From: Devosia sp.
Lineage (GTDB): Bacteria > Pseudomonadota > Alphaproteobacteria > Rhizobiales > Devosiaceae
Direction of reading: 5' to 3'
DNA: 44,834 nucleotides
Assembly: GCA_026126125.1 (NCBI GenBank)
Contig: JAHCJW010000010.1
Location: forward strand, 1-44,834
The notes beneath the pieces were generated by a model. That model had not been told where the DNA came from. It did not search any database and saw nothing but the letters and a program-made list of their open reading frames with translations. The translations under genes and the position numbers were made by a program. How positions within the stretch are numbered: position 1 is the first letter of the stretch; every line of letters starts with the position of its first letter. Positions 41,347 to 44,834 of the stretch are shown here, one piece after another.

Positions 41347-42312
41347 TCAGATGGTCCTGATGCGCGGGTTGACCAGCACATAGAGCAGGTCGACAATGAC
41401 GTTAATCACCACGAAGGCCAGCGCCACGGTGAGGGTCACGCCCTGGATGAGATTGGGCTCGTTATTGGTCACCCCGTTCATGATCAGCATGCCCATGCCG
41501 CTGATGTTGAAGATGATCTCGATGATGACGGCGCCGCCCAGCAGATAGCCGACGCGCAGGCCCAGCACGGTGATCGGTGTAATCAGCGCATTGCGCAGCA
41601 CATTGCGGCCAACCACGACATGCCGCGGAATGCCGGCGCCCAGCGCGGTACGCACATAATCCTTGTCCAGCTCCTCGACCACGGCCGTGCGCACCACGCG
41701 CGACAACTGACCGATGACGGGAATGGCGAGCGCCACCGAAGGCAGCAGCATGCGCAAGAACCAGCCGCCGAAATTGTCGGTGATGGTGGGCAGCCGACCG
41801 GCGGTGGGCAGCAGGGAAAAGATGCCGACCTTTTGCCCCAGAAGCTGGATCAGCAGCACGGCCAGCCAGAAGGACGGCGTCGACAGCGACGCGATGGAGA
41901 CGAGGCGGATGATCTGATCGGGCCATCGATCGCGATAGATGGCGGCGAGCACGCCGAGCAGCAGAGAAAAACTGATGGCGATGGCAAGGCCGAGCAGGGT
42001 GAGCTGCAGCGTGATGGGAAAGGCCTTGGCCACCTCGTCGATCACCGGCAGCTCCCGCGCCGAATAGGTGCCCAGATCGCCCTGAACCAGGCCGCCCAGA
42101 AACTGGGCATAGCGGGTCAGCAGCGGCTCATCGAGCCCATGTTCGAGCCGGTATTGCTGCCGCGCTTCCATGGAGGCGCCTTCGCCCAGCGCGGTCAGCG
42201 CCGGATCGACCTTGGAAAACGACATGATGAAGAAGACGAGAAACGTGATCCCGAGGATCATGATCGGCAGTTGCAGCAGGCGCCGTCCGATCAGGTTGAG
42301 CACGTTGAGCAT
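41347..42312 (-). CDS. ABC transporter permease (DppB type) of the sialic-acid importer
   Basis: Inner-membrane permease of 321 residues. It starts MLNVLNLIGRRLLQLPIMIL, then has the extracytoplasmic EHGLDEPLLTRYAQFLGGLV and the coupling loop YVRTALGAGIPRHVVVGRNV. The end DLLYVLVNPRIRTI is typical. The ribosome site is weak, and an 81-base gap with a strong stem-loop separates it from the binding-protein gene. Its partner is the permease half of the fusion encoded next. Confidence 0.92.
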   Translation of the reverse strand: MLNVLNLIGRRLLQLPIMILGITFLVFFIMSFSKVDPALTALGEGASMEARQQYRLEHGLDEPLLTRYAQFLGGLVQGDLGTYSARELPVIDEVAKAFPITLQLTLLGLAIAISFSLLLGVLAAIYRDRWPDQIIRLVSIASLSTPSFWLAVLLIQLLGQKVGIFSLLPTAGRLPTITDNFGGWFLRMLLPSVALAIPVIGQLSRVVRTAVVEELDKDYVRTALGAGIPRHVVVGRNVLRNALITPITVLGLRVGYLLGGAVIIEIIFNISGMGMLIMNGVTNNEPNLIQGVTLTVALAFVVINVIVDLLYVLVNPRIRTI

Positions 42313-42349
42313 GGCCGGTTGCTCGCTTTCTGGAAACGGGGTGGCAGGA

Positions 42350-42377
42350 TCGGGCCCCGGAACGATCCGGGACCCGA
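42350..42377 (-). terminator. 12-bp stem-loop between SBP and permease genes
   Basis: TCGGGCCCCGGA (42350-42361) and TCCGGGACCCGA (42366-42377) form a stem with one mismatch and an ACGA loop, starting 17 bases after the binding-protein stop on the minus strand. Its placement mirrors 9502-9530 and 4097-4145 in the other importer operons. Confidence 0.55.
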
Positions 42378-42393
42378 AAGGATGCGACTGAGA

Positions 42394-43965
42394 CTACTTC
42401 TTCACCCCGACATCGAGGAAGGAAAGACCGGTGGTCGGCACGGGCCGGAAGTTTTCGAGTTCATCCGCGTTCCAGGCCGTCGGCAGCTGGCGGTGCAGCA
42501 GCGGATAGAGCGGAACCTGCTCGGACATCAGGTCGAAGGCCTCGTTCCACTTGGCCTGCTGCGCCTCGCCGGAAAGCGCGATCGCCTCGCCCAGAATGCC
42601 GGTCAGCTCGGCATATTCGGCGCTGTCGGCCCAGCGATAGCGATCTTTCGGCCAGATATTGTCGCCATACCACCACTGCATCAGCAGGTCGGCGTCATTG
42701 CCGAACACCGACGGATCGCCGGGGGCGATCATCGCCTGCATCTCGTTGGCGTCGACCTTCTTGTACTGGCCGCCGGACTGACCGATGTCGAGGGTGACGT
42801 TGAAGCCGACCGCATCGAGCGATTCCTTGACGATCGGCGCCACGTCCTTCACCCAGCCATGATCGGTGCTGAGCAGCGTGATGTCGAGCGCGGGAACCCC
42901 TGCTTCCGCCAGCAGCGCCCGGGACTTGTCGGGATCGTAGCTATAGACGGTCGAGGCTTCGTGGTAGTTCGGGTGCGTCTCGGGCAGGAAGGACTTGGCG
43001 GCCGTTGCATTGTCGAGCATGCCGGTGCCGATGATCTTGTCCATGTCGAGCGCATAGAGGAAGGCCTGGCGCACGCGAACGTCATCGAAGGGCGGCGCCG
43101 AGGTGTTGAACATGGCAAACAGCAGGCCGAAGGACTGCGCCTTTTCCAGCGTCGCCACGGCCGAGACCGCGTCGATGTCGATATAGGGCACGTCTTCGAT
43201 GGCCATCACCGTGCCCGAGCTCAGCGCGTTGACGCGGGCCGTGGGGTCGCCGATCAGGTTCCAGACGATCTCCTTGGCCAGCGCCGGACGCGGGCCGGTA
43301 TAGGCGTCGTTGCGCTCGAAGATGATCTGCGCTTCGGGCACGGCCGAAACCAGACGGTAAGGACCGGTGCCGATCGGCAGATTGCCGAAGGCGGCCGGGT
43401 CGGCCTCGACGGCGGCGCGCGGCACGATCTTGATCGATCCGATGCGCTCGTTGAACAGCGAGAACGGATATTTGTTGGTGAACTTCACCGTCGTTTCGTC
43501 CACGGCCTCGACCTTGTCGATGAACGACACGAAGGAGCGGAACAGCGAATTCGAGTTCGGATCCAGCACGCGCTGGGTCGAGAACACCACGTCGTCGGCG
43601 GTCACCGGGGTGCCGTCATGGAACACCGCGCCATCGCGCAGTTTGATCACATATTCGATGCCGTCGGCGCTGGTGGGCATTTCGGCCGCGAGCGCCGCAT
43701 AGGGCTCACGCGTGACCGGATCGAGATCGACCAGACCCTCCATCGTGTGCCAGTTGGCGGCGACGGTGACGGCGCCCGAGGCGCTCATCGGATCGAACGT
43801 GCCCGACAGGCCATAGGCGATGCCCGCCTGAATCGTCGCATCCAGGTCGATGTTGTCGATAACCGGCTGCGCCATGGCGCTGACGCCAAACATCGACAGC
43901 GACGCGAAAACACCGGCTGCCACGAGCAGCGCACGGCGGGATAGTCCCTTGGGGTGATAACGCAT
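42394..43965 (-). CDS. ABC transporter substrate-binding protein, family 5 (probable sialic-acid binding)
   Basis: Periplasmic binding protein of 523 residues. The signal region MRYHPKGLSRRALLVAAGVF ends in SAMAQ and holds a twin-arginine motif (SRRALL), so export may be by Tat instead of Sec. Family-5 motifs are IKLRDGAVFHDGTPVTADDV, NLPIGTGPYRLVSAVP and VRVRQAFLYALDMDKIIG. GGAGGAG precedes the ATG at 43965. It is the first gene of the minus-strand operon and is divergent from the GntR-type regulator. Sialic acid is inferred from the nanA-nanE-nanK genes in the same operon; the known SatA proteins also belong to this binding-protein class. Confidence 0.92.
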   Translation of the reverse strand: MRYHPKGLSRRALLVAAGVFASLSMFGVSAMAQPVIDNIDLDATIQAGIAYGLSGTFDPMSASGAVTVAANWHTMEGLVDLDPVTREPYAALAAEMPTSADGIEYVIKLRDGAVFHDGTPVTADDVVFSTQRVLDPNSNSLFRSFVSFIDKVEAVDETTVKFTNKYPFSLFNERIGSIKIVPRAAVEADPAAFGNLPIGTGPYRLVSAVPEAQIIFERNDAYTGPRPALAKEIVWNLIGDPTARVNALSSGTVMAIEDVPYIDIDAVSAVATLEKAQSFGLLFAMFNTSAPPFDDVRVRQAFLYALDMDKIIGTGMLDNATAAKSFLPETHPNYHEASTVYSYDPDKSRALLAEAGVPALDITLLSTDHGWVKDVAPIVKESLDAVGFNVTLDIGQSGGQYKKVDANEMQAMIAPGDPSVFGNDADLLMQWWYGDNIWPKDRYRWADSAEYAELTGILGEAIALSGEAQQAKWNEAFDLMSEQVPLYPLLHRQLPTAWNADELENFRPVPTTGLSFLDVGVKK

Positions 43966-43980
43966 GAAAACTCCTCCATT

Positions 43981-44009
43981 GACATCAGACGTCAGATGTC
44001 TTCTAGACA
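43981..44009. promoter_or_regulatory. Double palindromic operator for the GntR/FCD regulator
   Basis: GACATC-A-GACGTC-A-GATGTC (43981-44000) is a 20-base palindrome broken only by two symmetric A positions. It merges into TGTCT-TCT-AGACA (43997-44009), a short inverted repeat of the kind bound by FCD-type GntR regulators. Both lie 16-44 bases before the binding-protein start codon. A further TCACGA-CAAAA-TCGTGA inverted repeat lies at 44044-44060. Confidence 0.6.
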
Positions 44010-44112
44010 ATTGTGCGCAAGCACGCAAGCCATGTACGAGTGGTCACGACAAAATCGTGATGAGCGATCTCCAAACGGCGGCATCTGGCTGGCGAACAAC
44101 AAGAGTGGATGA

Positions 44113-44834
44113 ATGAACGATCTGGTAGAGGTGCCAAACTCCGAAATGAGGATGCGCCGGAGCACGACGGCCGAGGAGATCAAGCGCCTTATCCTCACCT
44201 CCGGGCTGCGCACCGGCGACCCCATTCCCACCGAAACCGAACTGTGCCAGGAGCTTGGCGTATCCCGCTCCTCCGTCCGCGAGGCGATACGCCGCCTTGC
44301 CACCCTCGACATTGTTGAAGTACGGCACGGCCACGGCACCGTCGTCGGCCAGATGAGCCTGGCGCCCCTCGTCGAAACGCTGGTGTTTCGCGGCGTGCTC
44401 TCGCCCGGTGACGACCTCGCTGCCCTGCGCGAAGTGGTGGACATGCGCTGCGCGCTGGACCTGGCGCTGAGCGAGCGTGTGGTCAGCGTCCACAAGGGCA
44501 AGGACAATCCAGCCTTGCGCGATCTGGTCGAGCGGATGCTGGCCCACGCGGAGGCCGAACGCCCCTTCCTCATCGAGGACAGGCAGTTTCACAACGAGAT
44601 GCTGGCGCCGGTGGGCAATCAACTGGCCGTGCAGCTGGTCACCGCGTTCTGGGACATCCACACCGCCGTTCTCCCCAAGCTCGACCTCGCCCTGCCCTCC
44701 GACCTGCGCCAGACCGCCAAGGCGCATGGCGACCTCTATCGTTCGGCTCAGGAGGGCGACGCCGAAGCCTATCGGCGTGCCGTCATCGACCATTACGAGC
44801 CCTTGCTGCGAATGCTGCGCGTCAAGGCCGCACC
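44113..44834 (+). CDS. GntR-family (FCD/FadR type) regulator, 3' end missing
   Basis: Transcription factor, 240 codons visible and no stop before the window edge. The winged helix has IPTETELCQELGVSRSSVRE and AIRRLATLDIVEVRHGHGTV (about 38-78). The C-terminal all-helical FCD ligand domain has candidate metal ligands in DLALSERV, EDRQFHNEML, AHGDLYRSAQEGD and VIDHYEPLLRML; these suggest the protein is nearly complete. E. coli NanR belongs to the same GntR/FCD class. Divergence from the importer operon makes it the likely sialic-acid-responsive repressor. An ATG four bases upstream (44109) opens a different frame of 69 codons, which I take as a shadow. Confidence 0.9.
   Translation, partial: MNDLVEVPNSEMRMRRSTTAEEIKRLILTSGLRTGDPIPTETELCQELGVSRSSVREAIRRLATLDIVEVRHGHGTVVGQMSLAPLVETLVFRGVLSPGDDLAALREVVDMRCALDLALSERVVSVHKGKDNPALRDLVERMLAHAEAERPFLIEDRQFHNEMLAPVGNQLAVQLVTAFWDIHTAVLPKLDLALPSDLRQTAKAHGDLYRSAQEGDAEAYRRAVIDHYEPLLRMLRVKAA

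Noticed and set aside
41263-43944. An 893-codon open frame on the plus strand opposite the sialic-acid importer genes
   Set aside because: It crosses three genes with clear transporter motifs on the other strand. The product is rich in H, R, Q and G with no recognisable domain.
43966-44028. A 21-codon N-terminal extension of the sialic-acid binding protein
   Set aside because: The extension runs through the palindromic operators, and the ATG at 43965 has GGAGGAG and gives a normal signal peptide.

Overview
The window looks like chromosomal DNA from a high-G+C alphaproteobacterium, most likely a Devosia-like member of the Hyphomicrobiales (Rhizobiales). This rests on base composition, alphaproteobacterial gene families (SqrR/BigR-type ArsR regulators, HisKA_2 histidine kinase, several peptide-class ABC importers) and dispersed intergenic repeats of the kind known from rhizobia and Brucella. 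The genus is inferred, not proven. I see no rRNA, tRNA, CRISPR array, prophage or insertion sequence. Gene density is high, and most operons use 1-4 base stop/start overlaps.

Bases 1-5713 (minus strand) hold a peptide-class ABC importer: binding protein, two permeases, an amidohydrolase embedded in the operon, and an ATPase cut by the window edge. Upstream of it (5848-7605) is a HAMP membrane sensor-like protein whose C-terminal domain I do not recognise. Divergent from that, 7829-13192 (plus strand) is a second, complete SBP_5-type importer (binding protein, two permeases, two ATPases), possibly for oligosaccharides. Then come a membrane diguanylate cyclase (13330-14514), a small hypothetical gene, the trehalose genes treZ-treY (15039-19291), which make trehalose from maltodextrin or glycogen ends, and an orphan HisKA_2 sensor kinase (19413-20969).

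Bases 21081-22507 (minus) encode a membrane-anchored J-domain protein coupled to a VWA-like protein. A LacI-type repressor (22638-23669) is divergent from a large cytoplasmic GH38 alpha-mannosidase (24043-27243), with palindromic operator candidates between them.

Bases 27839-34903 look like a reactive-sulfur island: trxC is divergent from an ArsR regulator, followed by an MFS transporter, an ETHE1-like metallo-beta-lactamase, a second ArsR regulator, DUF2892, a split YeeE/YedE sulfur transporter, a DUF442 phosphatase/rhodanese-like protein and a SulP permease. Both ArsR proteins carry two cysteines exactly 66 positions apart, the spacing of the sulfide sensors SqrR and BigR, and related operator-like sites precede two of the transcription units.

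Bases 35976-44834 form a sialic-acid uptake and catabolism cluster: a divergent GntR/FCD regulator, a family-5 binding protein, a permease, a permease-ATPase fusion, a second ATPase, a NanA-like lyase, NanE and a NanK-like ROK kinase. A hydroxypyruvate-isomerase-like gene lies downstream (34967-35752). Four good copies and one diverged relative of a roughly 100 bp repeat are scattered between genes, and each ABC operon has a stem-loop between the binding-protein gene and the first permease gene.
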